The notes under the pieces: generated by a model | Told to the model about the DNA's origin: nothing | Databases searched by the model: none | The model's input: only the letters and a program-made list of their open reading frames with translations | Position numbers and translations under genes: made by a program | Assembly: GCA_934446065.1 (NCBI GenBank) | Contig: CAKSDP010000009.1 | Coordinates: forward strand, 1-64,000 | Source: an uncultured Eubacteriales bacterium | Lineage (GTDB): Bacteria > Bacillota > Clostridia > Oscillospirales > CAG-272 | Length of the DNA stretch: 64,000 bases | Reading direction: 5' to 3' | Shown: piece after piece, positions 9,102-17,640 of the stretch | Numbering within the stretch: position 1 is the first letter of the stretch | Layout: each line of letters opens with the position of its first letter

Positions 9102-10547
9102 TTATTTCTTTGATTTACGCATATAGCGGCGCTTCACCGCTTCGAGGACGCGCTCAGCCTTGACTGCGCGGCTCGCCTTGACGAGCAGGACATCGCCCGG
9201 CTCGAGCGCCGAGCAGATCATCTCCGCCATCGTATCCGGATCGGAGGTATCGACGCTGACAAACACGTTGTCGGCGCGAATACCGTTTTTGATCGCAGCC
9301 TCTGCGACAACGTCCGCCATCTCGCCGTAGCAGAACAGCTTCTGAACCTTCTCCTGCGCGGCAAAACGTCCGAGCTGATCGTGCATCAGACGTGAATATT
9401 CTCCAAGCTCAAGCATATCGCCGAGAAGCGCGGCAGGAACGCCGTCGCTCTTGCCCGCGATCGAGACGAGCACGTCTATCGCCGCACGCATAGACTCGGG
9501 GCTTGCGTTGTAGCAGTCGTCGATTATCGTAACATCGCCCATCGGGTAGATATTCTGCCGTTTCTCGGCACCCGAGAAGGACGCAAGTCCCATGCGGATC
9601 TTATCGTCCGTCATGCCGAGCTTTACTCCGACGGCGTAAGCCACAAGTGAATTGTACACATTGTGCTTGCCGAGCGTCGGCACCTCAATATTCGTGACCG
9701 CCTTGTCGGCGAATATCATATCGTAAGTCATGCCGTCCGCACGTGTTCTTATGTTGACCGCGCGGTAGTCGCCGAAGCGGTTGTAGATCCCGAAAAATTC
9801 GACGTGCGGGAAGTGATCCTTTTCCGCAAACAGAAGCGGCTCGTCGCCGTTCAGCAGCAGGCAGCCGTGCTCGCTCATTCCGGCGGTGATCTCAAGCTTG
9901 GCGCGGCAGATGTTCTCTCTCGTACCGAGAGTCGCAAGGTGCGACGTACCGATATTCGTTACGACCGCGATATCGGGGCGTGCGATCTTTGACATACGCT
10001 CGATCTCTCCGAGGTTGGACATTCCCATTTCAAGCACGGACACCTGATCGTCCGGCTCCAGCTCGAATATCGTGAGCGGCAGACCGATCTCGTTGTTGTA
10101 GTTTCCGCGCGTCTTGTGCGTCTTGAAGGATGCAGACAGCACCGCGTAGATGAACTCCTTCGTCGTCGTCTTGCCGACGCTGCCCGTCACGGCAACGACC
10201 GACGCCTGCGACAGCGTTCTGTAATAAGCGGCAAGCGCGCCGAGCGCCGCCACGGTATCGTCAACAACGATCGCGGTGAAGTTATAGCCGGTCTTCACGT
10301 CGTCCGCCACTCTGCTGCAAAGCACGGTATCCGCGCCCGCGTCAAGCGCCGATCTTATGAAATCGTGCCCGTCGAAGCGCTCACCGATGATCGCGCAGAA
10401 GAGCATCCCGCTCTCAGCCTCGGCTGAGTTGTGCCCGATCGACACGACCTCGCCTGCGGCACCGCTGCCGAAGCTCTCGACGCGTCCGCCGGTGTGCTCT
10501 GCAATTTCTTCTGCCGTAAGTGTTTTAAGCTTTAGTCTGATACTCAT
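9102..10547 (-). CDS. murF: MurF: UDP-MurNAc-tripeptide--D-Ala-D-Ala ligase
   Basis: Cytoplasmic ATP-dependent ligase adding D-Ala-D-Ala to the MurNAc tripeptide. 481 aa. Seen: VAVTGSVGKTTTKEF P-loop near residue 120, GNYNNEIGLPLT, VLEMGMSNLGEI, and DDCYNASPESM, the Mur-ligase central and C-terminal signatures in MurF form. Only 3 bp separate it from murE, implying coupled translation; GGAGG precedes the ATG. No unusual features. Confidence 0.95.
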   Translation of the reverse strand: MSIRLKLKTLTAEEIAEHTGGRVESFGSGAAGEVVSIGHNSAEAESGMLFCAIIGERFDGHDFIRSALDAGADTVLCSRVADDVKTGYNFTAIVVDDTVAALGALAAYYRTLSQASVVAVTGSVGKTTTKEFIYAVLSASFKTHKTRGNYNNEIGLPLTIFELEPDDQVSVLEMGMSNLGEIERMSKIARPDIAVVTNIGTSHLATLGTRENICRAKLEITAGMSEHGCLLLNGDEPLLFAEKDHFPHVEFFGIYNRFGDYRAVNIRTRADGMTYDMIFADKAVTNIEVPTLGKHNVYNSLVAYAVGVKLGMTDDKIRMGLASFSGAEKRQNIYPMGDVTIIDDCYNASPESMRAAIDVLVSIAGKSDGVPAALLGDMLELGEYSRLMHDQLGRFAAQEKVQKLFCYGEMADVVAEAAIKNGIRADNVFVSVDTSDPDTMAEMICSALEPGDVLLVKASRAVKAERVLEAVKRRYMRKSKK

Positions 10548-10550
10548 TTG

Positions 10551-12083
10551 TCATCCTCCAATATCAGGTGCGCCGCCGCAGCCCTCATCCGGCGCTTTAC
10601 CGGAATTTTTTCTCATATATTCTGCAACTATCTCCCGCTCGTCGAACGGGTGGATCCCTGATCTGTCAATCTGATAATTCTCGTGTCCCTTGCCGAGCAA
10701 GAGAAGCACATCTTTCTTTTTCATCATGGACAGTGCCGTGCATATCGCCTGCCGTCTGTCCGGTATCACTCTGCACGGCGAGCCGCCCACGCCCTCAAGT
10801 ATTTCGTCGATTATGGCGATCGGGTTCTCCGTCCGGCTGTTGTCGGACGTAACTACCGTGATATCCGCCGTCTCTGCCGCAATGCGTCCCATAGCGGGGC
10901 GCTTTGACCTGTCCCTGTCGCCGCCGCAGCCGAACAGAACGATGAGTCTGCCGCGCGTGTCGGCACGCATAATCTCGATCGCACGGCGCATTGCCTCCGG
11001 CGTATGCGCAAAATCGCGCACGACGCGGATAGCGCCGTCACTGTACACGGTCTCCATCCGTCCCGGAACCCCGGGGAAATTTGCAGCGGATCTTGCGATC
11101 ACCTCTGCCGGAACTCCGCAGGACAGTGCCGCTGCCGCCGCAAGAAGCGAGTTGTAAACGCCGAACGCGCCCGGCATACGGCAGGTGATCTTCTCCGATA
11201 TTCCGTCGCCGGTGAGGCGGTATTCAACGCCGTCTCCCGTGTACTTTATGTGCCGCGCACGCAAGTCGGCGCCTTTGCCGGTACCGACGGAAAGGTATGC
11301 GTTCGGAGCAAGCTCGCAGAGCTTCTGCGCGTACTCGCTGTCCGAGTTTATTATACATCTTTTTGCCGTGCGAAACAACACTGATTTTGCACAAAGATAA
11401 TTTTCCATCGTTCCGTGAAAATCAAGGTGCTCCGGAGATAGTCCGGTGAACACGGCGACATCCGCCTCGATCGGATCGAGCTTGTGCTGTGCAAGCGCGT
11501 GTGACGACGCCTCCATCACGACGTGCGTCACGCCGAGGTCGCACATCTTCGCCATCGTACCGTACAGGTATTTCGGGTCCGGGGTCGTCATCGCCGCTGC
11601 GGCTCCGTCGATCTCGGAACCGCCGAGGTGCGGCAGCTCCTCGTCGCCGATCATACTGCACACCGTGCCGATAAGTCCCGTCCGTATTCCCGCATCGGAA
11701 AGTATTCTGTGCAGGATATGCGTGACCGAGGTCTTGCCGTTCGTGCCCGTTACGGCGATCACCTTCATCTCCTTCTGCGGCGAGCCGAAGTACAGGCTCC
11801 ACAGGAGCGCGGCAGCCGCCCGCGTGTTTTCAACAATAACGGTCGGAACTCCGGAGAGTATCGGTCTCTCGGCGACTATCGCCGCAGCGCCACGTTCTGC
11901 GGCATCCGCCGCAAGCGTATGCGAATCTATGTGAGTACCGCGGATGCAGACGAACAGGTTGCCCTCCTCCACCAATCTTGAATCGGTGGAGATCCCGGTG
12001 ATCTCAACATCGTCGGCGGAAACGCCGTCCGGCATCTCAAGGCGCACGGGGTACAGCTCACGGACAAGGTATGACAGCTTCAT
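10551..12083 (-). CDS. murE: MurE: UDP-MurNAc-dipeptide--diamino acid ligase
   Basis: Adds the third stem-peptide residue. 510 aa. Seen: P-loop VTGTNGKTSVTH near residue 115, TTPDP, EASSHAL, and the C-terminal substrate loop SDNSRTENP. In MurE enzymes DNPR selects meso-diaminopimelate; DNSR here keeps the Arg, so meso-DAP is the more likely substrate than lysine (inference). It starts 46 bp downstream of the PBP gene; the GGAGG ribosome site lies right after a small stem-loop (12094-12113). The last 25 residues are Gly/Ser/Pro-rich and probably unstructured. Confidence 0.95.
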   Translation of the reverse strand: MKLSYLVRELYPVRLEMPDGVSADDVEITGISTDSRLVEEGNLFVCIRGTHIDSHTLAADAAERGAAAIVAERPILSGVPTVIVENTRAAAALLWSLYFGSPQKEMKVIAVTGTNGKTSVTHILHRILSDAGIRTGLIGTVCSMIGDEELPHLGGSEIDGAAAAMTTPDPKYLYGTMAKMCDLGVTHVVMEASSHALAQHKLDPIEADVAVFTGLSPEHLDFHGTMENYLCAKSVLFRTAKRCIINSDSEYAQKLCELAPNAYLSVGTGKGADLRARHIKYTGDGVEYRLTGDGISEKITCRMPGAFGVYNSLLAAAAALSCGVPAEVIARSAANFPGVPGRMETVYSDGAIRVVRDFAHTPEAMRRAIEIMRADTRGRLIVLFGCGGDRDRSKRPAMGRIAAETADITVVTSDNSRTENPIAIIDEILEGVGGSPCRVIPDRRQAICTALSMMKKKDVLLLLGKGHENYQIDRSGIHPFDEREIVAEYMRKNSGKAPDEGCGGAPDIGG

Positions 12084-12093
12084 ATGACCTCCG

Positions 12094-12113
12094 GTAAAAG
12101 AATTTTCTTTTAC
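12094..12113 (-). promoter_or_regulatory. Stem-loop abutting the murE ribosome site
   Basis: A 9-bp AT-rich inverted repeat (GTAAAAGAA/TTCTTTTAC, 2-nt centre) ends 2 nt before the GGAGG of murE. No U-run follows, so it is not a normal terminator. It may tune murE translation or be incidental. Confidence 0.3.
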
Positions 12114-12129
12114 ACGTCCGTCATGGCGG

Positions 12130-14502
12130 TCAGTCTGTACCGTCCATGTATCTCAGCTCGATCTCGACCACCGTTCCCGGTGCGACCATCGTATCCTTTT
12201 CGATAGACTGTCTGAGAACGATCACTCCGGTGTCTGTACCGGATGATCCGGTAAATCTTACATTCAGTCCCGCACCGAGAAGCGTGCGGTTTGCAGCCTC
12301 TGCCGTCTTACCGACAAGGTCGGGCACGGCGACTGTCGCCTTCGGTGTCTCGGCTCCAGTGTAAAGTATAACTCTGCCCTTCGACTGGCTGATTATCTCG
12401 CCCGCAGCAGGAACCTGATGCGTGATCGTGTCGCCGTCGCCGACGATCTCACACGTGAGTCCGCGCCACGACACGTCGCTGCGCGCGTCCTCGATCGCGG
12501 CACCCGTGAAGTCCGGCACCGTGACCTCGATCTTCTCGAGATCCCTGTCCGTATATTCAGGCTCATAGCCGAGATACGGCAGAACAAAGGAAAGCAGATT
12601 TGAAACATATGGCGCCGCGACGGTCGAACCGTACACCGTGCCGCCCATCGGCTCATCGACGATTATGAGCGTGACGATCTCCGGATCATACGCCGGAGCA
12701 TATGCAACGCTCGAACCTACGCGATACGGGCGGTTGCCGTTCTCGTCGTATTTATCGCGCTTCTCCGAGGTACCGGTCTTTCCGGCGACCTTGTATCCCT
12801 TGACGTAGTTATTCTTTGCGCCGCCGTTGCCGGAGACGCCCTCCTCAAGGATCTTCGTAACCGTTGCCGACGACTCGCTGCTGATGACCTGTCTCAGCGG
12901 CTCGGTCGTATACTCGGCGACGGTGTTGCCGTCGGAATCCTTGATAGACTTCAGCACGTGCGGTACGACGAGGTATCCGCCGTTTGCGACAGCCGCGATC
13001 GCGCGCGCCTGCTGTATCAGCGTTGTCTTGAACGTCTGTCCGAAAGAGTAGACCGCAAGGGAGACGCCTGTGAAATCGCGCTTTGACGATATGATTCCCG
13101 AAGCCTCGGCGGGAAGGTCTATGCCGGTCTTGTCGCCGTAGCCGAACGCAAGGAAGTAATCGTAGAATTTGTCGGTTCCGAGGCGCTCTCCGACGGTCAT
13201 GAAAACAGGGTTGCACGACTGCTGGAGTCCCTCGGGAAACAGTAGCGATCCGTGACCGGAGGTTTTGTGGCAATTTACCTTGCCGTATCCGTCAACCATA
13301 TGGTATCCGGGGCAGTAGAACCGGTCGTTCACCGTAACCGCGCCCTCATCGAACGCCATAACGGAAGTTATAGCCTTGAATGTGGAGCCTGGCTCATAAA
13401 GATCGGTCACCGCCTTGTTCTGCCACATTCTGTACAGAAGCTCAAAATACTTTTTCTTGTACTCGTCGGAATCCTTGTCTTCGATCTCGTCGAGCGTCGC
13501 CTGAGAATATTCATCGAGCGTGTACGGCGAGTTCAGATTGAACGTCGGATATGTACCCATGGCGTAGATCTCGCCTGTATTTACGTTCATCACGACTCCG
13601 GCGGTGCGCTCGGCTGCCTTGTTGTCGATGAATGTAGTCTTGAGCTGATTCTCAAGCTCATACTGGATATACGTATCAAGCGTGGTCTCGACGTAGTAGC
13701 CGTTTGACGGGTCGATATAGCTCTCGTACTCGAACGGCATATCATTGCTGTGCGCGTCCTTCGCCGATATATACCGTCCGGACGTACCCTCGAGCAGGTT
13801 GTTATAGTAGCGCTCGATTCCCGCGATGCCGCTTCCGTCCTTGTTTACGAATCCTATGACCTGCGAGGCAAGCGTTCCGTAGGGGTACGTGCGTTTCGTG
13901 GATGCTCTTGAATAGATATGTCTTACAAGTCCCGTTTCGGAAATGAATTTCGTGACCTTTTCGTTCACCTCAGCCGCAACATCGGAGTCGATCACCTCAT
14001 AGAGTCTGCCGCGCTTTGCCTCTTTTTCGATAACGGTATTATAGCTGACGCCGATGATCTCGGAGAGCGCCGTCGCGATAAGCTCGTTTATGCGGTCGTT
14101 GTAGACCGAATGGACGGTGCCGTCCTCCGAGGTCCACTTATACTCGCGGCGGACCTTCGAGACATCGCCGGTCTCCGGATCCTTCACTTTTTTATAAAGC
14201 TCGTCGTCCGTCGGCTTCTCCATCGTGTTTATGATATCCTGCGGCGAGATACACACAAGATAATTCGTAATATTGGCAGCAAGGATGTTGCCGTTGCGGT
14301 CGTATATCACGCCGCGCTCGGGATTCACCTCGGTCGAAACCGTCATCTGATCGAGCACTTTTTTCTGATAGTAATCGAAATCTATTATCTGAAGGCGCGC
14401 GAGAGCCATAACCATAACTGCCGCCGCAAGGCAAAACGCACCCATCATTATCGCGGCACGTCTTACGGTCGCTTTATCTATTCTCTTGGACGTCACAGCC
14501 AT
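12130..14502 (-). CDS. Class B penicillin-binding protein with two PASTA domains (FtsI/SpoVD/PBP2x-like)
   Basis: Membrane-anchored D,D-transpeptidase that cross-links septal peptidoglycan with FtsW. 790 aa. Layout: one N-terminal membrane helix (about 14-36), dimerisation domain with the class-B NPERGVIYDRNGN motif, transpeptidase domain with STFK (Ser near 373), SCN and KTGT (near 575), then two PASTA domains (about 655-720 and 725-785). Two PASTA repeats resemble PBP2x; SpoVD of Bacillus normally has one. Being the only class-B PBP in the cluster, it is probably the vegetative FtsI; a sporulation role cannot be excluded. GGAGGAG precedes the ATG. Confidence 0.92.
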   Translation of the reverse strand: MAVTSKRIDKATVRRAAIMMGAFCLAAAVMVMALARLQIIDFDYYQKKVLDQMTVSTEVNPERGVIYDRNGNILAANITNYLVCISPQDIINTMEKPTDDELYKKVKDPETGDVSKVRREYKWTSEDGTVHSVYNDRINELIATALSEIIGVSYNTVIEKEAKRGRLYEVIDSDVAAEVNEKVTKFISETGLVRHIYSRASTKRTYPYGTLASQVIGFVNKDGSGIAGIERYYNNLLEGTSGRYISAKDAHSNDMPFEYESYIDPSNGYYVETTLDTYIQYELENQLKTTFIDNKAAERTAGVVMNVNTGEIYAMGTYPTFNLNSPYTLDEYSQATLDEIEDKDSDEYKKKYFELLYRMWQNKAVTDLYEPGSTFKAITSVMAFDEGAVTVNDRFYCPGYHMVDGYGKVNCHKTSGHGSLLFPEGLQQSCNPVFMTVGERLGTDKFYDYFLAFGYGDKTGIDLPAEASGIISSKRDFTGVSLAVYSFGQTFKTTLIQQARAIAAVANGGYLVVPHVLKSIKDSDGNTVAEYTTEPLRQVISSESSATVTKILEEGVSGNGGAKNNYVKGYKVAGKTGTSEKRDKYDENGNRPYRVGSSVAYAPAYDPEIVTLIIVDEPMGGTVYGSTVAAPYVSNLLSFVLPYLGYEPEYTDRDLEKIEVTVPDFTGAAIEDARSDVSWRGLTCEIVGDGDTITHQVPAAGEIISQSKGRVILYTGAETPKATVAVPDLVGKTAEAANRTLLGAGLNVRFTGSSGTDTGVIVLRQSIEKDTMVAPGTVVEIELRYMDGTD

Positions 14503-14600
14503 AGCACTCCTCCGTCAAGTCTTATAAAAATATATTTGCCGCCCGCCGCAATTATTCCTCGGGCGCATTTTCGACAAAAATTCCATTTGCCGAAAAAACT

Positions 14601-14632
14601 CGGAAAGGTGGCGCACACTGCTGCACGCCACC
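14601..14632 (-). terminator. Terminator-like hairpin between ftsL-like gene and PBP gene
   Basis: On the minus strand GGTGGCG pairs with CGCCACC (14632-14626 with 14613-14607), followed by TTTCCGAGTTTTTT. The U-run is interrupted, so partial termination inside the dcw operon is the likely effect. The 231-bp gap 14503-14733 has no gene. Confidence 0.45.
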
Positions 14633-14733
14633 GTAATATTTCCCCACCGGATGTATAAATACCGCACCGTACAAGATCCGGGATAATGTGATCTGTACCA
14701 AGGGACGCAAGCTAAACCCGGTTATTATTCTGT

Positions 14734-15795
14734 TTATCCGAAATAGTCGCCGACCCAGCCGAGCTTCTCGCCGAGAACGGACAAGAGGGACGAGAAAGCG
14801 CCTCCGGAATCCTCCTCGCTTTTCACTACCTCAACTCTGTCGGGAGTCGCAACGGAAACGAATCTCGACTGCACCATATCGCTGCTGACCATTCCGATAT
14901 CCTCGGTAGCGGTCTTCTCTATATTGCGGATGTCGTCACGCTCTTCGAGCGCGATCTCGAGGTCGGTCGCCTGTCTTGCAAGCTCCTTCTGTTGCGATTT
15001 GTAGTCATTTATAAGGCTCGAATACTCGTGTATCTGCGAGAAGCTGTACACGACCACCATCACCATGATGGTGCATATTGCGAGAAGCGCGCAGGTCGCA
15101 AACGGCACAGGCGTGCGCTTTGTGCGGTGCTCCGCTATATGGCGCGCCGTAAACATCGACGACATTACGGACGCGAAATGCTGCATCACGCCGTCCCTCT
15201 CGCGCACCTCCTCGGATGTGACGAGAACGCAGTGTCTCGAACCCTGTATATTCGATCTTCCGCGGCGGAGTGCACCGGACGGAGCTGCGCCGACGGCGTA
15301 TCTTCTCTTGGGAACGTTTGCATACTCGGCAGCCGTGCGGCGGATGCGCTCACCCATTGCATATGCCGCAGCATAGGCGTTTGGGTTCTGCGGAGCGGTG
15401 TTCTGCACCGGACGTGTGCGGCGGATGTTCTCCGCTCTCACGCGTGCAGCCTCTCTCTCTCGTGCAGCGGCATTCGCTCTCTGCGCTCTCGCGCGGGCTT
15501 CTGCCGCCTCACGGGCATTCACGTTCGGGCGTGCAGGTCTTGCGTTTGCGCGGGCAGCGTTCTGCGGTGCGGACTGTCTCGCTCTTGCGGTCGGACGTGC
15601 GGTTTTCGGTATGGGGCGGTCGGCTCTGACAGCGTCGGTCCTGCCGAAGAAAGACAAAACCTCGCCGGACGCATTGCCGCGCTCGCGATCCTTCATGACA
15701 TCAGCGCGGAAAACCTTTGCTGTGCGGTCCCCGAATTTTGCTCTGAGACGCTCGCTCAACATCTCAGGTCTGTACACCATGTCATTGTATACCAT
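14734..15795 (-). CDS. Putative FtsL-like septal protein with long Arg/Ala-rich cytoplasmic tail
   Basis: Sits exactly where ftsL lies in dcw clusters, between rsmH and the class-B PBP, and ends in an FtsL-like arrangement: one membrane helix (about 232-254), a coiled-coil-like stretch (SQIHEYSSLINDYKSQQKEL onward), then a short extracytoplasmic end. 353 aa is far longer than ordinary FtsL (about 100-150 aa). The extra length is an N-terminal cytoplasmic region of low complexity, dominated by Ala, Arg, Asn and Pro (about residues 55-150). I chose ATG 15795, with AAGGA 10 nt upstream; a GTG at 15801 is the alternative. No sequence motif proves FtsL; the call rests on position and architecture. 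Confidence 0.6.
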   Translation of the reverse strand: MVYNDMVYRPEMLSERLRAKFGDRTAKVFRADVMKDRERGNASGEVLSFFGRTDAVRADRPIPKTARPTARARQSAPQNAARANARPARPNVNAREAAEARARAQRANAAAREREAARVRAENIRRTRPVQNTAPQNPNAYAAAYAMGERIRRTAAEYANVPKRRYAVGAAPSGALRRGRSNIQGSRHCVLVTSEEVRERDGVMQHFASVMSSMFTARHIAEHRTKRTPVPFATCALLAICTIMVMVVVYSFSQIHEYSSLINDYKSQQKELARQATDLEIALEERDDIRNIEKTATEDIGMVSSDMVQSRFVSVATPDRVEVVKSEEDSGGAFSSLLSVLGEKLGWVGDYFG

Positions 15796-15928
15796 TGTCA
15801 CACGATCCTTCCGTAAATTTTCATCGGCTGTTCTCTGGAAACCGTCATTCTCAGACGAGCCGATATGCTTCCGCTGTCATTTCAAATATATATTGCGCCC
15901 ACGCGCACATACTATCATATTTTATATA

Positions 15929-16864
15929 TTAAAGCTTTTCCGCAACGCGGAGCTTTGCGCTTCTTGCGCGGGGGTTTACGCGAAGCTCTTCCTCCGAGGG
16001 AAGAATGGGCTTCTTTGATACAAGCCGCACCTTCGGCTTAATACCGCATACGCACACCGGAAAATCCGGCGGGCAGATGCAGCCCTTCGCCGCATCCGCG
16101 AATGTGTTTTTAACGATCCTGTCCTCGAGAGAATGGAACGTTATAACGGCGGCACGTCCGCCCGGGACAAGCCGCTCGATACCCGCCTCGATCGACGGTG
16201 CGATCGACGAAAGCTCGCCGTTCACCTCGATGCGTATTGCCTGAAACGTGCGCTTGGCGGGGTGCTTATGCTCCGTGCGTCTGTTCTTCTCGGGTATTGC
16301 GTTCTCGATTATTCCTGAAAGCTCAAGCGTTGTTTCGATCGGCTTATCCTCGCGCCGTTCGACTATGCGCCGAGCGATCCTGCCGGCGAATTTCTCCTCG
16401 CCGTACTCGTATATTACGCGGCAAAGCTCAAGCTCCGGGTACGAATTCACGACATCATACGCGCTGAGCGCTGCCGATCTGTCCATCCTCATGTCGAGCG
16501 GTGCGTCCGCCATATAGGAGAAGCCGCGCTCCGCCTCGTCAAGCTGATACGAGGAAACGCCGAGATCCCACAGGATACCGTTGATCTCGGTTATGCCAAG
16601 CTCATCGAGGACCGATGCGACATCGCCGTAGTTCCGACGCACCACCGTAACGCTGTCGCCGAATTTCGCGAGGCGCTCGGTCACGACACCGACGGCATCG
16701 CTGTCGCGGTCTATTGAAATAAGTCTGCCGCCGTCAAGACGTGAAGCGATCTCAAACGAGTGCCCGCCGCCGCCGGCAGTACAGTCAACATATGTTCCGC
16801 GCGGATCAATCGCAAGTGCGTCGATAGCCTCCGCGAGAAGCACCGATACGTGTGAAAATTCCAT
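15929..16864 (-). CDS. rsmH: RsmH (MraW): 16S rRNA m4C1402 methyltransferase
   Basis: SAM-dependent N4-methyltransferase acting on C1402 in the ribosomal P site. 311 aa, normal length. Seen: HVSVLLAEAIDAL at the N-terminus, DCTAGGGGHS SAM motif, GILWDLGVSSYQLDEAERGFS, PLDMRMD, and the C-terminal VITFHSLEDRIVK, all diagnostic. It starts one base after the mraZ stop, so translation is probably coupled; its own ribosome site is weak. Confidence 0.97.
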   Translation of the reverse strand: MEFSHVSVLLAEAIDALAIDPRGTYVDCTAGGGGHSFEIASRLDGGRLISIDRDSDAVGVVTERLAKFGDSVTVVRRNYGDVASVLDELGITEINGILWDLGVSSYQLDEAERGFSYMADAPLDMRMDRSAALSAYDVVNSYPELELCRVIYEYGEEKFAGRIARRIVERREDKPIETTLELSGIIENAIPEKNRRTEHKHPAKRTFQAIRIEVNGELSSIAPSIEAGIERLVPGGRAAVITFHSLEDRIVKNTFADAAKGCICPPDFPVCVCGIKPKVRLVSKKPILPSEEELRVNPRARSAKLRVAEKL

Positions 16865-16865
16865 A

Positions 16866-17282
16866 TTACAGTCCGATCTCGATCATAAGGTCAAGTATGT
16901 GCTTCGTGTTCTCGTTGTTCTCGACCTCACGCATTGCTTCTTCCGACCAGATCTCTGCGTAGCTGCCGCAACCGACTATCACAACATTGCGGTCGATCCC
17001 CGCATAGTCAAGCAGTTCCTGCTTTATAACAGCTCGTCCCTGAGAGTCAAGCTCGACGTCGGAGGCGTTTCCGTTGACAAAACGAAGCACCTCACGCGCC
17101 TGCACGCCTGCCTTCTCACGTATCTTCTGGGTGTAGAGATCCCATTCAGCTTTGGAGTAAACGGTAAGGCTGTGATCCACGTTTTTCGTGATCGTGATCC
17201 TGTCGCCAAGTTCTTCGCGATATTTGGCAGGAATAAAAAGTCTGTTCTTCGCGTCGAGCGAATGGTTATACTTGCCCACCAT
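16866..17282 (-). CDS. mraZ: MraZ transcriptional regulator
   Basis: Ring-forming SpoVT/AbrB-like DNA-binding protein, first gene of the dcw operon and usually its own regulator. 138 aa. Seen: GKYNHSLDAKNRLFIPAKYRE in the first half-repeat and ELDSQGRAVIKQELLDYAGI in the second; both match the two AbrB-like MraZ modules (D-x-K/Q-x-R motif in each). I chose ATG 17282 (MVGKYNHS); the in-frame codon at 17321 would add 13 residues and overlap the putative MraZ boxes. A GGGGGAAC stretch lies upstream. Two spaced GTGG boxes lie just downstream of the predicted transcription start. Confidence 0.95.
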   Translation of the reverse strand: MVGKYNHSLDAKNRLFIPAKYREELGDRITITKNVDHSLTVYSKAEWDLYTQKIREKAGVQAREVLRFVNGNASDVELDSQGRAVIKQELLDYAGIDRNVVIVGCGSYAEIWSEEAMREVENNENTKHILDLMIEIGL

Positions 17283-17315
17283 GGCGATTCCGTTCCCCCT
17301 TTCAGTGTAATATGG

Positions 17316-17331
17316 CTCCACTTTGACCCAC
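17316..17331 (-). promoter_or_regulatory. Candidate MraZ operator (two GTGG boxes, 10-bp period)
   Basis: On the minus strand GTGGGT (17331-17326) and GTGGAG (17321-17316) are spaced by exactly 10 bp. MraZ proteins bind short G-rich direct repeats with about one-turn spacing ahead of mraZ. The boxes sit immediately downstream of the predicted start site, fitting autorepression. Confidence 0.6.
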
Positions 17332-17340
17332 CTTACTGAT

Positions 17341-17369
17341 ATTATAATATAGACATTTGCAAATTACAA
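17341..17369 (-). promoter_or_regulatory. Promoter of the dcw operon (mraZ)
   Basis: On the minus strand TTGTAA (17369-17364), 17-bp spacer, TATAAT (17346-17341). Transcription should start near 17334, just before the GTGG boxes. Confidence 0.7.
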
Positions 17370-17605
17370 GACCCTGAGACGTATTTTTTCTGAAATTTTC
17401 AAATTTTTTTCGACTTTTAGTAACGTTTTGTACAAAAATCCGCGTTTATTCTACCGCAAATATCGTCACCAAGTCACTAATTTCTATATTTTTCCAATTT
17501 TGCGTGTTCCCCCGCTTTTCCCCACACCGCTCACCGACGTCTGCCATCACTCGACGCAGTATGACATTTTCCACATATGTCGAACCTGCGGGCAAGAATT
17601 CAAGA
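17370..17605. other. Non-coding divergent intergenic region
   Basis: AT-rich DNA between the mraZ promoter and the promoter at 17606. Apart from those promoters I see no gene or strong hairpin in it. Confidence 0.5.
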
Positions 17606-17634
17606 TTGACAATTCGCCGCAGATACTGTATTAT
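17606..17634 (+). promoter_or_regulatory. Promoter of the winged-helix/thiI/deo unit
   Basis: TTGACA (17606-17611), 17-bp spacer, TATTAT (17629-17634). The predicted start site coincides with the ATG at 17641, implying a leaderless message. Confidence 0.65.
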
Positions 17635-17640
17635 TATGAT

